DNA of 64,000 bases, taken from Tepidamorphaceae bacterium. GTDB lineage: Bacteria; Pseudomonadota; Alphaproteobacteria; Rhizobiales; Tepidamorphaceae. The notes beneath the pieces are model-generated. The model was not told the origin of the DNA, searched no databases, and saw nothing but the letters and a program-made list of their open reading frames with translations. Made by a program: the position numbers and the translations under genes. The stretch lies in contig JANQNT010000008.1 in NCBI GenBank assembly GCA_028279445.1, positions 62,001 to 126,000 on the forward strand, written 5' to 3'. Shown here in pieces: positions 37,646 to 47,232 of the stretch (its first letter is position 1; every line of letters starts with the position of its first letter).

Positions 37646-38254
37646 TCAGGCCTCGCTCAAGGTCCCCTTCGTCGAGGGCACCGCATCACCGAGGCGCGAA
37701 TCGCGTTCGACTGCCGCGCGCAAGGCCCGCGCCACCCCCTTGAAGCAGGTCTCGGCGATGTGGTGGGCATTGTCGCCATAGGCGTTTTCGACATGCAGCG
37801 TGATGCGGGCGTTCTGCGCCAGCGCCTGGAAGAACTCGCGCACCAGTTCGGTGTCGAAATCGCCGATCTTCTGGGTCGGGAACGCCACCCGCCAGACCAG
37901 GAACGGCCGCCCCGATACATCGATGGCCACCCGCGTCAAGGCTTCGTCCATGGCCAGATCGGCGGAGGCGAAGCGGCAGATGCCGCGGCGCTCGGCAAGT
38001 GCCGCGTCGATCGCCTGGCCGAGCGCGATGCCGACATCCTCGGTGGTGTGGTGCATGTCGACGTGCAGATCGCCCTTGGCGGCAATCTCCATGTCGATTA
38101 GCGCATGCTTGGAGAACTGCTCCAGCATGTGATCGAAAAAGCCGATGCCAGTGGCGATTTTCGACACGCCGGTGCCGTCAAGGTCGACCTTGACGGAAAC
38201 CCTGGTTTCTTTGGTCTTGCGCGCGATTTCGCCGCGCCGCGCCTTGCTGGCCAT
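37646..38254 (-). CDS. hisB: imidazoleglycerol-phosphate dehydratase
   Basis: Seventh step of histidine synthesis, dehydrating IGP to imidazole-acetol phosphate with Mn. 202 residues, monofunctional (no phosphatase domain). Metal-binding histidine repeats are visible: [39 protein letters not shown] near residue 65 and [23 protein letters not shown] near 165 (in parts). Probably the first gene of the his operon here; its start region is shared with the divergent hslV. Confidence 0.97.
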   Translation of the reverse strand: MASKARRGEIARKTKETRVSVKVDLDGTGVSKIATGIGFFDHMLEQFSKHALIDMEIAAKGDLHVDMHHTTEDVGIALGQAIDAALAERRGICRFASADLAMDEALTRVAIDVSGRPFLVWRVAFPTQKIGDFDTELVREFFQALAQNARITLHVENAYGDNAHHIAETCFKGVARALRAAVERDSRLGDAVPSTKGTLSEA

Positions 38255-38376
38255 GCCGCTCCTGCCAACGCAAGCTGTTCGATGAGCCGCGCCTTTTAGC
38301 AGCGCGCGCCGCCGCAGGCCAGTCCGCCGGGCGACGGATTGCCGGCATGGCTAATAACCACGGTACGCAGTCGCAC

Positions 38377-38405
38377 CTTCCAAATGGGCGCACATGCGCC
38401 TACAT
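38377..38405 (+). promoter_or_regulatory. probable RpoH-type promoter for hslV
   Basis: CTTC (38377-38380), an 18-bp spacer and CCTACAT (38399-38405) match the alphaproteobacterial RpoH consensus at all but two positions, with the same spacer as the dnaK promoter. The predicted start near 38412 leaves about 30 nt before the hslV ATG. Confidence 0.55.
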
Positions 38406-38440
38406 GGGGCCAAGCATTGCACTCTCGGCAGGAAGACCAC

Positions 38441-39001
38441 ATGGCTGACAACAACGCGGGCACGCCCTGGCACGGCACCACCATCATCACCGTGCGCAAG
38501 GGCGACAAGGTGGTGGTCGCCGGCGACGGACAGGTCAGCATCGGCGACACTGTGATCAAGCATTCGGCCAAGAAGGTGCGGCGCATCGGTTCGGGCGGCG
38601 CGGTGCTGACCGGTTTTGCCGGCGCAACGGCGGATGCCTTCGCGCTGTTCGACCGGCTGGAAAAGAAGCTCGAGCAATACCCGACCCAGTTGACCCGCGC
38701 GGCCGTGGAACTTGCCAAGGACTGGCGCACCGATCGCGCGCTGCGCAACCTGCAGGCGATGATGATCGTCGCCGACAAGGATGTCAGCCTCGTCATCACC
38801 GGCTCTGGCGACGTGCTGGAGCCCGAAGACGGCATCACGGCGATCGGTTCCGGCGGCAACTACGCGCTGGCGGCGGCCCGCGCACTCTCCGACACCGAGG
38901 CGGACGCGGAGCAGATCGCCCGCAAGGCGATGGCGATCGCCGCGGAAATCTGCGTCTACACCAACGACAACGTGGTGGTTGAGACACTCGATGCTGGATA
39001 G
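38441..39001 (+). CDS. hslV: ATP-dependent protease subunit HslV
   Basis: Proteasome-like threonine protease that forms the core of HslVU. 186 residues. The catalytic N-terminal Thr is exposed by removing the short leader before [20 protein letters not shown], here near residue 13. [41 protein letters not shown] and [18 protein letters not shown] follow the family (in parts). ATG 38441 follows AGGAAG. The last 11 bp overlap the start of the membrane-protein gene that separates it from hslU. Confidence 0.97.
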   Translation: MADNNAGTPWHGTTIITVRKGDKVVVAGDGQVSIGDTVIKHSAKKVRRIGSGGAVLTGFAGATADAFALFDRLEKKLEQYPTQLTRAAVELAKDWRTDRALRNLQAMMIVADKDVSLVITGSGDVLEPEDGITAIGSGGNYALAAARALSDTEADAEQIARKAMAIAAEICVYTNDNVVVETLDAG

Positions 39002-40085
39002 GGAAGACCTCGATACCGCCGTTCGGCAGGGCGTGATCTCGGACGATCAGTGTGCCCGCATCCTGGCGATCTCACGGCAGCGCCACGGTGGCATGGCCGA
39101 CTATGCCAGTCCCGACGAACCGTTTCGCCTGTTCCGCGGCTTCCGCGATTTCTTCCTGGCGATCGGGTTGGCGATCCTGGCCATCGGCATGGGCGCCAGC
39201 ACATTGGTGACGCTAGCCGGGGATGCATTCACCGGGGGTGCCCAGGATATCGGGTGGTCCGGCGCGGCGGGGTTTGCCGCGCTTGCGGCAATCGGATGGC
39301 TGTTCGGCGAACTGGTGACCAGGCGACTGCGGCTACCGCTATCCTCGATGGTGGTCGCGCTGGCCTTCTGCGGGGCGGTCGGTGTGTCCGTACTGTTCGC
39401 GGCCGCCTGGCTGGCGCCACCGCAGGAGCGGCTGCTCGATATCGGTCAGCCAGTGATCTTTGCCGCACTGGCAGCCGTCGCGGGGGCGGCCGCGTTCTAC
39501 TGGCGTTTCCGGCTGCCCTTCGTGCTGCTGCTGCTGGCGGGCGCCGCGGCACTCGCCGTCTACACGATGGCGCGGCTCGCCGCGCCCGGTTTCGCGGAAA
39601 CCTACGCCGATCTTGTGCTCAGCCTGCTCGGCCTGTCGGTTTTCGTCGGCGCGATGGCCTACGATCTGTCCGATCCGCCGCGCCTGACACGGCGATCCGA
39701 ATGCGCCTTCTGGCTGCACCTCCTGGCCGCGCCGCTATTGCTGAACGGGGCCATAGGAGCCTTCCGGGACGGACTGTTCGCCGGCAACGCCAGCGATGCG
39801 ATTTATGTCCTTGCGATCGTCGCCGTGCTCGGACTGATCGCGCTCCTGATCGACCGCCGCGCGCTGCTGGTTTCCGGTCTGCTCTATCTCGGTGTCGCGT
39901 TGAGTGTTTCGCTCGATTCGTTTTTCGCCGGCACCGATCAGCTCGTGCCGTCCACCTTGCTTGTGCTCGGCGCCGTGCTGGTGGCACTGGGGCTCGGCTG
40001 GACGCCGGCCCGGCGCGCGCTGCTGGCGATCATCCCGGACAACGGATTGCTGCGCCGGCTTCCGCCCCCCGCATACGAAAGCTGA
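38991..40085 (+). CDS. polytopic membrane protein, DUF2157-like
   Basis: 364 residues, with a soluble N-terminus of about 50 residues ([26 protein letters not shown]) and about ten hydrophobic segments from residue 53 onward (for example [63 protein letters not shown]). The architecture resembles DUF2157 proteins, which have no known function. ATG 38991 overlaps hslV by 11 bp and its stop is 8 bp before hslU, so it must be cotranscribed with both. A role in HslUV proteolysis of membrane proteins is possible but purely positional. Confidence 0.75.
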   Translation: MLDREDLDTAVRQGVISDDQCARILAISRQRHGGMADYASPDEPFRLFRGFRDFFLAIGLAILAIGMGASTLVTLAGDAFTGGAQDIGWSGAAGFAALAAIGWLFGELVTRRLRLPLSSMVVALAFCGAVGVSVLFAAAWLAPPQERLLDIGQPVIFAALAAVAGAAAFYWRFRLPFVLLLLAGAAALAVYTMARLAAPGFAETYADLVLSLLGLSVFVGAMAYDLSDPPRLTRRSECAFWLHLLAAPLLLNGAIGAFRDGLFAGNASDAIYVLAIVAVLGLIALLIDRRALLVSGLLYLGVALSVSLDSFFAGTDQLVPSTLLVLGAVLVALGLGWTPARRALLAIIPDNGLLRRLPPPAYES

Positions 40086-40093
40086 ACGTACCC

Positions 40094-41401
40094 ATGTCGC
40101 AGGACTTCTCCCCACGCGAAATCGTCTCCGAACTGGATCGCTATATCGTCGGCCAGTCCGATGCCAAGCGCGCCGTTGCCATCGCGCTCAGGAACCGCTG
40201 GCGGCGCCAGCGCGTCGAAGGACCGCTATCGGACGAGATCCAACCCAAGAACATCCTGATGATCGGGCCGACCGGCGTCGGCAAGACGGAAATCTCCCGC
40301 CGGCTTGCGCGACTTGCCGGTGCGCCGTTCCTGAAGGTGGAGGCGACCAAGTTCACCGAGGTCGGCTATGTCGGGCGTGACGTGGAGCAGATGGTGCGCG
40401 ATCTGGTCGAGGTGGCGATCGGGCTGGTCAAGGAAACCAAGCGCCGGGAGGTGGAAGCGCGCGCCCATCTGGCAGCCGAGGACAGGGTAATCGACGCCCT
40501 GGTCGGCCCGGGCGCCGGAAAGGCGACGCGCGACAGCTTTCGCAAGAAGCTGCGCGAGGGCGATCTCGACGACACCGAGATCGAAGTGGAACTGCGCAGC
40601 GCCGGCGGATCGCCGATGTTCGAGATTCCCGGCATGCCCGGCGCCCAGATGGGCATGGTCAATATCGGCGACATGCTCGGCAAGGCCTTCGGCGGCAACA
40701 CCAAGCCGCGCAAGATCACCGTGCGCGGCAGCCATGACCTGCTGCTTGCCGAGGAAGCCGACAAGCTGATCGACGAGGACCAGACCGTTCAGGAGGCAAT
40801 CTCGCTGACGGAGAACCACGGTATCGTTTTCCTCGACGAGATCGACAAGATCTGCGCGCGCAGCGACCGCGTCGGCGGCGATGTCTCGCGCGAAGGCGTG
40901 CAGCGCGACCTGCTGCCGCTCATCGAGGGCACCTCGGTCGCCACCAAGCACGGCACGGTGAAGACCGACCACATCCTGTTTATCGCCTCCGGTGCCTTCC
41001 ATGTGGCCAAGCCCTCCGATCTGCTGCCGGAACTGCAGGGGCGCCTGCCGATCCGCGTCGAGTTGCGCCCGCTGACCGAAGAGGACTTCCGCCGCATCCT
41101 CACCGACACCGAAGCCAGCCTGATCAAGCAGTATGTCGCGCTGATGGGCACCGAGGACGTGACGCTCGACTTCACCGAGGATGCCATCGCCGCGATCGCC
41201 AGGATCGCGGTGGATGTGAACTCGGCGGTGGAGAACATCGGCGCGCGGCGGCTGCAGACCGTCATGGAGCGGGTGCTCGACGAGATCAGCTTCGATGCCC
41301 CCGACCGCGCCGGCGAGACGCTGACGATCGACGCGGACTATGTGCGCACCGGTGTTGGCGATCTGGCCAAGGATGCCGATCTCAGCCGCTACATTCTGTA
41401 A
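40094..41401 (+). CDS. hslU: ATP-dependent unfoldase HslU
   Basis: AAA+ unfoldase that feeds substrates to HslV. 435 residues. N-terminus [20 protein letters not shown], Walker [11 protein letters not shown] near residue 57, pore loop GYVGRDVE, Walker [12 protein letters not shown] near 244, sensor region [14 protein letters not shown], and C-terminal LSRYIL that inserts into HslV. ATG 40094 gives the standard start. Convergent with the XRE regulator; the 15-bp gap contains half of a GCCGCC/GGCGGC stem. Confidence 0.98.
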   Translation: MSQDFSPREIVSELDRYIVGQSDAKRAVAIALRNRWRRQRVEGPLSDEIQPKNILMIGPTGVGKTEISRRLARLAGAPFLKVEATKFTEVGYVGRDVEQMVRDLVEVAIGLVKETKRREVEARAHLAAEDRVIDALVGPGAGKATRDSFRKKLREGDLDDTEIEVELRSAGGSPMFEIPGMPGAQMGMVNIGDMLGKAFGGNTKPRKITVRGSHDLLLAEEADKLIDEDQTVQEAISLTENHGIVFLDEIDKICARSDRVGGDVSREGVQRDLLPLIEGTSVATKHGTVKTDHILFIASGAFHVAKPSDLLPELQGRLPIRVELRPLTEEDFRRILTDTEASLIKQYVALMGTEDVTLDFTEDAIAAIARIAVDVNSAVENIGARRLQTVMERVLDEISFDAPDRAGETLTIDADYVRTGVGDLAKDADLSRYIL

Positions 41402-41416
41402 CCGCCGCCAAGTACC

Positions 41417-41797
41417 TCAACGGCGGCGCTTGCCGGCACGTTTGATGCGCGCGTCGAGGATTTTGTCGATCGCACCGATCGCCTCATCGTCGAGACGATG
41501 GATATCACGGGCGAGGCGATTGGCGAGTTCGGTGGCACGCGGCGTCAGGCCGGCGGTATCGACGGTGGCTTTGGGGTGCGACACCGCGGCGAGCTTTTGC
41601 AGCTCCTCCGCCTCGTCCCAGATGATGTTGAAATAACCGATGATGCCCTGCACCAGCGCAAAGGTCGGGCGGCCGCGACGGCCATGTTCGAGCGCCGATA
41701 AATAAGCCGGCGAAACATTTAGCGCGGTAGCCATTTGCGTCAGCGTTACGCCGCGTTCCACCCGCAATTCGCGCACACGGGCGCCGAACGGCGTCAC
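41417..41797 (-). CDS. XRE-family helix-turn-helix transcriptional regulator
   Basis: 126 residues with an N-terminal Cro/C1-type helix-turn-helix (VRELRVERGVTLTQMATALNVSPAYLSALEHG, in parts, about residues 8-40). The recognition segment SPAYLSALEHGRRGRP is well preserved. A short C-terminal domain follows without ligand-binding signature. It overlaps the Smr-domain gene upstream by four bases (ATGA), so is the promoter-distal gene of an smr-xre pair. Target unknown. Confidence 0.9.
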   Translation of the reverse strand: MTPFGARVRELRVERGVTLTQMATALNVSPAYLSALEHGRRGRPTFALVQGIIGYFNIIWDEAEELQKLAAVSHPKATVDTAGLTPRATELANRLARDIHRLDDEAIGAIDKILDARIKRAGKRRR

Positions 41798-42408
41798 GAT
41801 ATGTCCTCACCGGTTCGCCGGCGGCCGCGCAACTGCACGTAGAGCGCGCCGGAGCCGCCATGCTCACGACCGGCCGTCTGGAACCCGGCGACGACGGACC
41901 GGAACGGTGCGGTGGCGAGCCAGGACGGCACCGCCTGGCGCAACACCCCGCGATCGCCCTCGGCCCACCAGTCCGTTTCCGCGCTGCCCGAGCGACCCTT
42001 GCCGGTAATCACCAGGACAACCTTGTGACCGGAGCCATGCGCCGCACGCAGGAAGCCTAAAAGCCGGTGATGGGCTTCTGTCTGCTTCATGCCGTGCAGG
42101 TCGATGCGCGCATCCGGCGTGCCGACGCGCTTCAGCCGGCGCGCCGCGCTCTGGTCGAGCCTGGGCAGCGAGGGCTTCGCCGTCGCAACGATGGCACGCG
42201 GGGGTGGCTGCAGGATCGGCCCGGCCGGTTTCACCTTGCGTGGTTTCGGATCGGTGGCCGGAGCGGCTGGCTCGACGGACTTGTCCGGTTTGACCAGCTT
42301 TGCCGCGTCCCGCCTGGCGCGTGCACGGGTTTGCGGATCGAGCGGCTTTATGCTGTCGGCGACACGGGCCCAGTCAGCAGCGTCCTTGTCGCTGAGGCGG
42401 CGGGGCAT
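41794..42408 (-). CDS. Smr/MutS2 C-terminal domain protein
   Basis: 204 residues: a basic, proline-rich N-terminal half and a C-terminal Smr domain. Smr marks are RIDLHGMKQTEAHHRLLGFL near residue 105, VLVITGKGRSG and LPSWL-like VPSWLATAPF. Smr domains act as nicking or RNA endonucleases in characterised cases; the role of the stand-alone alphaproteobacterial type is not established. ATG 42408 follows GGGAGGA by six bases. It lies 13 bp behind mltA, so mltA-smr-xre is probably an operon. Confidence 0.9.
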   Translation of the reverse strand: MPRRLSDKDAADWARVADSIKPLDPQTRARARRDAAKLVKPDKSVEPAAPATDPKPRKVKPAGPILQPPPRAIVATAKPSLPRLDQSAARRLKRVGTPDARIDLHGMKQTEAHHRLLGFLRAAHGSGHKVVLVITGKGRSGSAETDWWAEGDRGVLRQAVPSWLATAPFRSVVAGFQTAGREHGGSGALYVQLRGRRRTGEDIS

Positions 42409-42421
42409 GACATCCTCCCGC

Positions 42422-43663
42422 CTATTTCGCCGCCGGGACCCGTCGCGGCAGCAGCACGACGAAGTCCGCCGGGTGATTGACACCTCCGGCCGCCACACCG
42501 GCATCACTGCCGGTGCCCCAGAACAAATCACCCCGCGCCGGACCCCGGATCGCCGAGCCCGTGTCCTGGGCGATCATGAGCTGCTGAAACGCCTCGCTGG
42601 CGCCCGAAGGACCGGTGGGCAGGTCGGCGCTGATGTGCAAAGGAAGGCCGTAACCCATGAAGGCCGGATCGATGGCGATGCTGCGCTTTGGCGTCAGGGC
42701 AACGCCCTCCGCGCCGATAGGACCGAGCGTTTCCGCCAGACCTTCGATGACGCGGAAGAACACATAGGACCGGTTGACGGCGAGAATGTCCGGGGCGACG
42801 TCCGGATTGGCCTTCAGCCAGGTCTTCATCGCCTCGGCGGTGAGACCGGCGGCCGCGACCAGGCCGCGTTCGATCATGACGCGTCCAGCCGAGGCATAGG
42901 GGTAGCCGTTCTTGCCGGCATAGCCGAGCCGCAGACTGCGGCCATCGGCGAGGCGCACGCGCACCGACCCCTGGATATGGACGAAATAGGCATCGACGTC
43001 GTTTTCCAGCCAGACCAGCGGCTCCAGGCCGGCCCAGTTGGCGGGGTCGGACAGCGCGGCACGGTCCGGGTATGGCTCAAGGCCTTGCCCGGTGCGCCGG
43101 GCAGCCGCCAGTCCGACGGGCGCGTCGGCGGGGCGTTTGTCGGGATCGAAGATCACCAGGTCGTCGGGCAGGGCAAAGAGTGGCGCGATGAAACGCTCGT
43201 CCCGCGTCAGCGCACCGTCCAGAACCGGTTCGTAATAAGCGGTGACGCGCCCGCGCGCGCCGTCCGGCAGAACAACGCGATGTGGCCGGAACCAGGTCTC
43301 GAAGAAGGCGCGGGACCCGTCACGGTCCGACGTGACGTCTCCAGCCGCCAGCAGAGCAGCGCAGGCGCGCTCAAGGGCTGGATCATGACGCGGCGGTGCG
43401 GACGACCGGCTGGCCTCGGCGGCGCGGGTAGCATCCTCGTCCTGCCGGTGTGGTCCCTCGCAGGAGCGGGCGAATGCGGCAAGGGCCGCCGCGTGATCGT
43501 CGGCGTCCCAACCGGGTATGTCGGCGTAGCTGACCGGCACATAGCTGATGCCGGGTTCGGCCTGGACGGCCTGAATGTTCGCGGAGCTCATGACCGCGAC
43601 CATGCCGGCAAGGCCCAGGAAGCGGCGGCAAATCGGCAGCAATGCCGTGGGCGGGAATGCCAT
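42422..43663 (-). CDS. mltA: membrane-bound lytic murein transglycosylase A
   Basis: Lytic transglycosylase that cleaves peptidoglycan glycan strands, leaving 1,6-anhydro ends. 413 residues with an N-terminal signal sequence (hydrophobic LLPICRRFLGLAGMVAVMSS, probable cleavage after QAVQA). No lipobox Cys is present at the cleavage site, so it may be soluble periplasmic, unlike E. coli MltA. Family blocks are VTAYYEPVLDGA, VFFRVIEG, and the catalytic region QDTGSAIRGPARGDLFWGTG near residue 365 with the acid Asp. First gene of mltA-smr-xre. Confidence 0.93.
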   Translation of the reverse strand: MAFPPTALLPICRRFLGLAGMVAVMSSANIQAVQAEPGISYVPVSYADIPGWDADDHAAALAAFARSCEGPHRQDEDATRAAEASRSSAPPRHDPALERACAALLAAGDVTSDRDGSRAFFETWFRPHRVVLPDGARGRVTAYYEPVLDGALTRDERFIAPLFALPDDLVIFDPDKRPADAPVGLAAARRTGQGLEPYPDRAALSDPANWAGLEPLVWLENDVDAYFVHIQGSVRVRLADGRSLRLGYAGKNGYPYASAGRVMIERGLVAAAGLTAEAMKTWLKANPDVAPDILAVNRSYVFFRVIEGLAETLGPIGAEGVALTPKRSIAIDPAFMGYGLPLHISADLPTGPSGASEAFQQLMIAQDTGSAIRGPARGDLFWGTGSDAGVAAGGVNHPADFVVLLPRRVPAAK

Positions 43664-43702
43664 GTGCGTACGGGGCGCGGCGGGCGCAACAGGTTGCTCC
43701 GG

Positions 43703-44401
43703 TCAGTCCGCCTCGCCCTCAGGCGATTCGGTCGACACGAGCTTCCAGTTCGGATCGCGGCTTGAGGTGTCACGGGAGAACGACCAGACATCGGTCACCG
43801 TGGAGACTTCACTTGGGTCGCCGGCCACGACCTCGCCAGCAGAATCGAACGTCGCGCTGACGATCTGCGATACCACGGTCACGGTGACGGTTGCCGTCTT
43901 GCCGGCCAGCGCGGCATCGGTCATTTCCACGCGATCGATACCCACAAAGCTCGATTCCACGCTCTCGCCACGGGACTCGCGATCGGCGATCGCCGCGATG
44001 AAGCCGTCATAGACCTCGCGCGACAGCAGCGGACGCAAGGTGTGGCGGTCGCCGGCGGCAAAGGCGGTGACGATCATCTCATAGGCCTGGCGGGCACCAT
44101 CGAGGAAGTGCTGCGGATCGAAGGAGGGATCGGCGGCGCGGATGCCGGCAAGCGTGCGGTCGAGCGGCGTTTGCGGTTCCGCCGGCTCCCCGGTTTCGCT
44201 GTTGCTGGCGGCCGGCGCATCGGTGCGGCCCGGCAGCGGCACGACCTTGTCCTCGGCGGCAGTCTCGCGCTGACGCGCCATGTGCTCGCCGGTGGGGCGC
44301 TCGTGGCCGGTGCGCCGGCCCAGAACGTTGCGCAACCGCAGGAAGATGATCACCGCGATCACCAGGAAAATGATGGTGTAGATATCGAAAAACTGGTTCA
44401 T
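43703..44401 (-). CDS. Tim44/TimA domain-containing membrane-anchored protein
   Basis: 232 residues. One N-terminal transmembrane segment (IYTIIFLVIAVIIFLRLRNVLG, in parts) is followed by a charged linker and a C-terminal Tim44-like domain (about 100-220: FLDGARQAYEMIVTAFAAGD, LLSREVYDGFIAAIADRE). In mitochondria Tim44 tethers Hsp70 to the import channel; the bacterial protein (TimA) sits in the inner membrane but its job is unclear. Neighbouring fxsA and secB are the usual rhizobial context. ATG 44401 is the only start giving the membrane anchor at the N-terminus. Confidence 0.88.
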   Translation of the reverse strand: MNQFFDIYTIIFLVIAVIIFLRLRNVLGRRTGHERPTGEHMARQRETAAEDKVVPLPGRTDAPAASNSETGEPAEPQTPLDRTLAGIRAADPSFDPQHFLDGARQAYEMIVTAFAAGDRHTLRPLLSREVYDGFIAAIADRESRGESVESSFVGIDRVEMTDAALAGKTATVTVTVVSQIVSATFDSAGEVVAGDPSEVSTVTDVWSFSRDTSSRDPNWKLVSTESPEGEAD

Positions 44402-44712
44402 TGCCCGAAACGTACCGTCCGGCGGCGTGTGCCGCAATCGACGCGCCGCAACCAAATCGCCGCAACTTGAGTTCAGCCCAGTCAGTCGGGCCAGGCACCC
44501 GCCCGGTGCCGCAATCGCTGGCCCCGAACAAGGCGGGGGCCACACAACCAAGGCGTCCAGTCAACCGGCGCGGAACACTGGCCCGAGCGAACGAGCCGCC
44601 AAAGGCTCGCAAGGTGCTGTTCGCCCTAATATGTATGCATTGCCGGCTGTGGGTCCAGAGAAGATGCGCCGCCGGGTGCCGGTAAAGCAACGCCAATCCG
44701 CGAAAGTGCCTA
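44402..44712. other. 311-bp divergent intergenic region (tim44 / fxsA)
   Basis: No open frame is convincing. A 6-bp-stem hairpin CGAGCC-N6-GGCTCG lies at 44592-44609, and an AT-richer word CTAATATGTATGCAT at 44625-44640 could be part of a promoter for fxsA, but no -35/-10 pair can be named with confidence. Confidence 0.5.
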
Positions 44713-45219
44713 ATGAGACGCCTTTTTCCGCTCCTCGGACTGCTGTTTCTGACGATCCCGCTGATCGAAATCGCGCTGTTCATCGCGATTGGCGACAAAA
44801 TCGGCCTGCTTGCCACCATCGCGATCGTGATCGCGACCGGAGTGATCGGCGCCGGCGTCATCTCCCGCCAGGGCCTTGCGGTGATCGAGACCATGCAGAA
44901 GGACATGGACGCCGGGAACCTGCCGGTCCGGCCGGTGCTGGATGGGGTCATGCTGATCGCGGCAGCTTTGTTGATGATCACGCCCGGTTTCTTCACCGAT
45001 GCGCTGGGCCTGGTGCTGGCGATCCCGCAGGCGCGACATTTCGCGGCGGGGCTCCTGCAGCGTTTCGTGAAGCTGCGCCAGGCCACCACGTACTATGAGT
45101 ACCGAAGCTACGAGGCCGACCGTCAGCCGCGCCGACCGGATGGCGGCGGACCGGTCATCGAAGGCGAGATTGTCGATGACCAGGAGGAGCCGCGGGAGAA
45201 CGATCCGCCGCGGCGCTGA
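44713..45219 (+). CDS. fxsA: FxsA family membrane protein
   Basis: 168 residues with three hydrophobic segments: RLFPLLGLLFLTIPLIEIALFIAIG and LLATIAIVIATGVIGAGVI near the N-terminus and MLIAAALLMITPGFFTDALGLVLAIP near 80-105 (in parts). The blocks LIEIALFI and LLMITPGFFTDALG are the FxsA signature. In E. coli FxsA affects phage T7 exclusion through plasmid PifA; its normal function is unknown. The charged C-terminal tail (PVIEGEIVDDQEEP) is common in rhizobial members. Followed by secB. Confidence 0.92.
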   Translation: MRRLFPLLGLLFLTIPLIEIALFIAIGDKIGLLATIAIVIATGVIGAGVISRQGLAVIETMQKDMDAGNLPVRPVLDGVMLIAAALLMITPGFFTDALGLVLAIPQARHFAAGLLQRFVKLRQATTYYEYRSYEADRQPRRPDGGGPVIEGEIVDDQEEPRENDPPRR

Positions 45220-45299
45220 ACGGCGCATCGGATCACGATGGCTTGTCGCCGACGCTTGTGCGTGTTAGCGACCCTGCCACTGGTCGCAGCACAGCCTTG

Positions 45300-45311
45300 G
45301 GGTCATGACCC
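45300..45311. repeat. 12-bp perfect palindrome GGGTCATGACCC
   Basis: Member of the GGGTCAGGACC-type word family, 56 bp before the secB start. Here the palindrome is perfect. Confidence 0.6.
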
Positions 45312-45366
45312 TGACATTTGATGCGGCGTGCAGCCGGACCAGCAGCACTCATCGAACGGACCGATC

Positions 45367-45864
45367 ATGGCAGAAGACACCAACGAGGCCGCCGGCGCGG
45401 CACAGACAGCGCCGTCCATCAACATCATGGGCCAGTTCATCAAGGATCTGTCCTTCGAAAGCCCGAATCCGGCCGCGGCCCTGCAGAGCTATCAGGGCAA
45501 GGCACCGCCGATGAACGTGTCGGTGAATGTCGGTGGCAAGGCCTTGTCGGACAACGACTTCGAGGTCGACCTGTCCATCGAGGCGAAGGCCGGTGAGGAT
45601 AACGCGCTGGTGTTCAACCTGGAGCTTGTCTACTCGGCCGTGCTGCGGGTCGACAATGTGGGCCCCGACCAGATGCACCCGGTGGTGTTCATCGAGGGAC
45701 CGCGCATGCTGTTTCCGTTCGCACGCCAGATCGTCGCCAGCGTGACCGGATCGGGCGGCGTTCCCCCGGTGCTGCTACAGCCCATCGACTTCATAGGCCT
45801 GTATCGCCAGCGCATGCAGGAACTGGCCAAGGAAAACGGCGGCGCACCGACCGCCACCGCCTGA
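45367..45864 (+). CDS. secB: protein-export chaperone SecB
   Basis: Tetrameric export chaperone keeping preproteins unfolded for SecA. 165 residues. Family core visible: INIMGQFIKDLSFESPNPA near residue 19, LELVYSAVLRV, the conserved end LFPFARQIVASVTGSGGVPPVLLQPIDF (in parts). ATG 45367 is preferred over 45328. Convergent with dnaQ, only nine bases apart. Confidence 0.97.
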   Translation: MAEDTNEAAGAAQTAPSINIMGQFIKDLSFESPNPAAALQSYQGKAPPMNVSVNVGGKALSDNDFEVDLSIEAKAGEDNALVFNLELVYSAVLRVDNVGPDQMHPVVFIEGPRMLFPFARQIVASVTGSGGVPPVLLQPIDFIGLYRQRMQELAKENGGAPTATA

Positions 45865-45873
45865 CGAACCCCA

Positions 45874-46575
45874 TCAATCGGCCGTGGAATAACCGTTCCA
45901 CAAGGCGTTTTCGCCAAGGGCATCGACGAACGCACGATGAGCGTGGCGCTCTGCGTCGTTCAGACGTGAGGGGAGTGTACCGGGACGCGGCCGGGCGCGC
46001 CCTGCGGGACCATCCTTCTCGCTGCCGCCATCGATATGCGCGGTCAGGCTCAACGCCGTCTGCCGGCCACCGATCAGCTCAAGATAGACATCGGCCAGGA
46101 TTTCGGAATCCAGCAAGGCACCGTGATAGGTGCGCTGGGAATTGTCGACACCGTAGCGCCGGCACAGGTCGTCCAGCCGGTTGCCCCCGCCTGGATGTTT
46201 CTGGCGGGCGATCAGCAGCGTATCGATGACGCGCTCGAAGCTCAGCGTCGGCCGGCCGGCCGTTTCCAGCTCGAAGTTCAGGAATGGCACATCGAAGCCG
46301 GCATTGTGGATGATCAGCGGATCGTCGGCGATGAAGGCCAGGAACGCATCGGCGATCTCGGCGAAGACCGGCTTGTCGACGAGCTTGTCGTTGCTGATGC
46401 CGTGGATCGCCACCGCTTCGGCAGGCACGTCGCGTTCGGGATTGATGTAGTGCTGGAAGGTCTCGCCGCTCGGTACGTGGTTGATCAGCTCGACGCAGCC
46501 GATCTCGATGATGCGATCGCCGTCCTCACGGAAGCGAAGTCCGGTGGTCTCGGTATCAAGAACGATTTCGCGCAT
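45874..46575 (-). CDS. dnaQ: DNA polymerase III epsilon subunit
   Basis: Proofreading 3'-5' exonuclease of the replicative polymerase. 233 residues. Exo I is MREIVLDTETTG (Asp7, Glu9), Exo II contains IIHNAGFDVPFL, Exo III is YHGALLDSEILADVYLEL with the general-base His and final Asp. QIF: C-terminal residues after about 185 form the tail that binds alpha and clamp. Last gene of the outward-reading DUF299-maf-aroE-coaE-dnaQ group left of the putative origin, a conserved alphaproteobacterial order. Confidence 0.96.
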   Translation of the reverse strand: MREIVLDTETTGLRFREDGDRIIEIGCVELINHVPSGETFQHYINPERDVPAEAVAIHGISNDKLVDKPVFAEIADAFLAFIADDPLIIHNAGFDVPFLNFELETAGRPTLSFERVIDTLLIARQKHPGGGNRLDDLCRRYGVDNSQRTYHGALLDSEILADVYLELIGGRQTALSLTAHIDGGSEKDGPAGRARPRPGTLPSRLNDAERHAHRAFVDALGENALWNGYSTAD

Positions 46576-46601
46576 GCGCGTTGGCCTCCCACTGCGGGAC
46601 T

Positions 46602-47222
46602 CTAGCTCCGCGCGAGGCGATTCGCATAGGCGCTTCCGGGCATGCAGGCAACGGACCGCAGCAGGTCGTCGACGGCCTTCTCGGCGACCGCGAAACCCTC
46701 ACCCGTCGGGATCACCACATGGGCGCGTTCGCGCTTTTGCGCGTCGCTCATCTGGCGGGCGAGGATCGCCTCGAACTTCTGTTCGTCCATGCCGGGACGC
46801 GCCAGCACCCGTTCGCGCTGTGTCTGCGCGGGTGCGGACACGACGGTGACAAGATCGCAGCGGTCGTCGATCCCGGACTCAAGCAGCAGCGGCACTTCGA
46901 TGACGGCAACGCTCGAGCCGGCTTCCGCCGCGGCGGCCAGGAATGCGTCTTCGGCGGCCTGAACCAACGGATGGACGATCGCCTCCAGCCGTGCCATCGC
47001 CTTGGGATTGTCCAGCACGCGCCGGCCCAGTTCCTGGCGGTCGATGCGGCCGTCCTTCATGGTGCCGGGAAATGCCACCTCCACCTTGGGCGCCGCCTCG
47101 CCTGCATAAAGATCATGAACCGCCTGGTCGGCATCGAACACCGGTATGCCGCGGGCACGGAACATGCCAGCGGTTGCCGACTTCCCCATCCCGATCGATC
47201 CCGTCAGGCCGATGATCAGCAT
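46602..47222 (-). CDS. coaE: dephospho-CoA kinase
   Basis: Last step of coenzyme A synthesis, phosphorylating the 3'-hydroxyl of dephospho-CoA. 206 residues. P-loop MLIIGLTGSIGMGKSATAGM at the N-terminus, DADQAVHDLY, the lid-type block VIEVPLLLESGIDDRCDLV and QKFEAILARQMSDAQKRERA are typical. ATG 47222 puts the P-loop at the family position; a longer start would overlap aroE. The gap to aroE is 10 bp. Confidence 0.96.
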   Translation of the reverse strand: MLIIGLTGSIGMGKSATAGMFRARGIPVFDADQAVHDLYAGEAAPKVEVAFPGTMKDGRIDRQELGRRVLDNPKAMARLEAIVHPLVQAAEDAFLAAAAEAGSSVAVIEVPLLLESGIDDRCDLVTVVSAPAQTQRERVLARPGMDEQKFEAILARQMSDAQKRERAHVVIPTGEGFAVAEKAVDDLLRSVACMPGSAYANRLARS

Positions 47223-47232
47223 CCCGCCCTCG

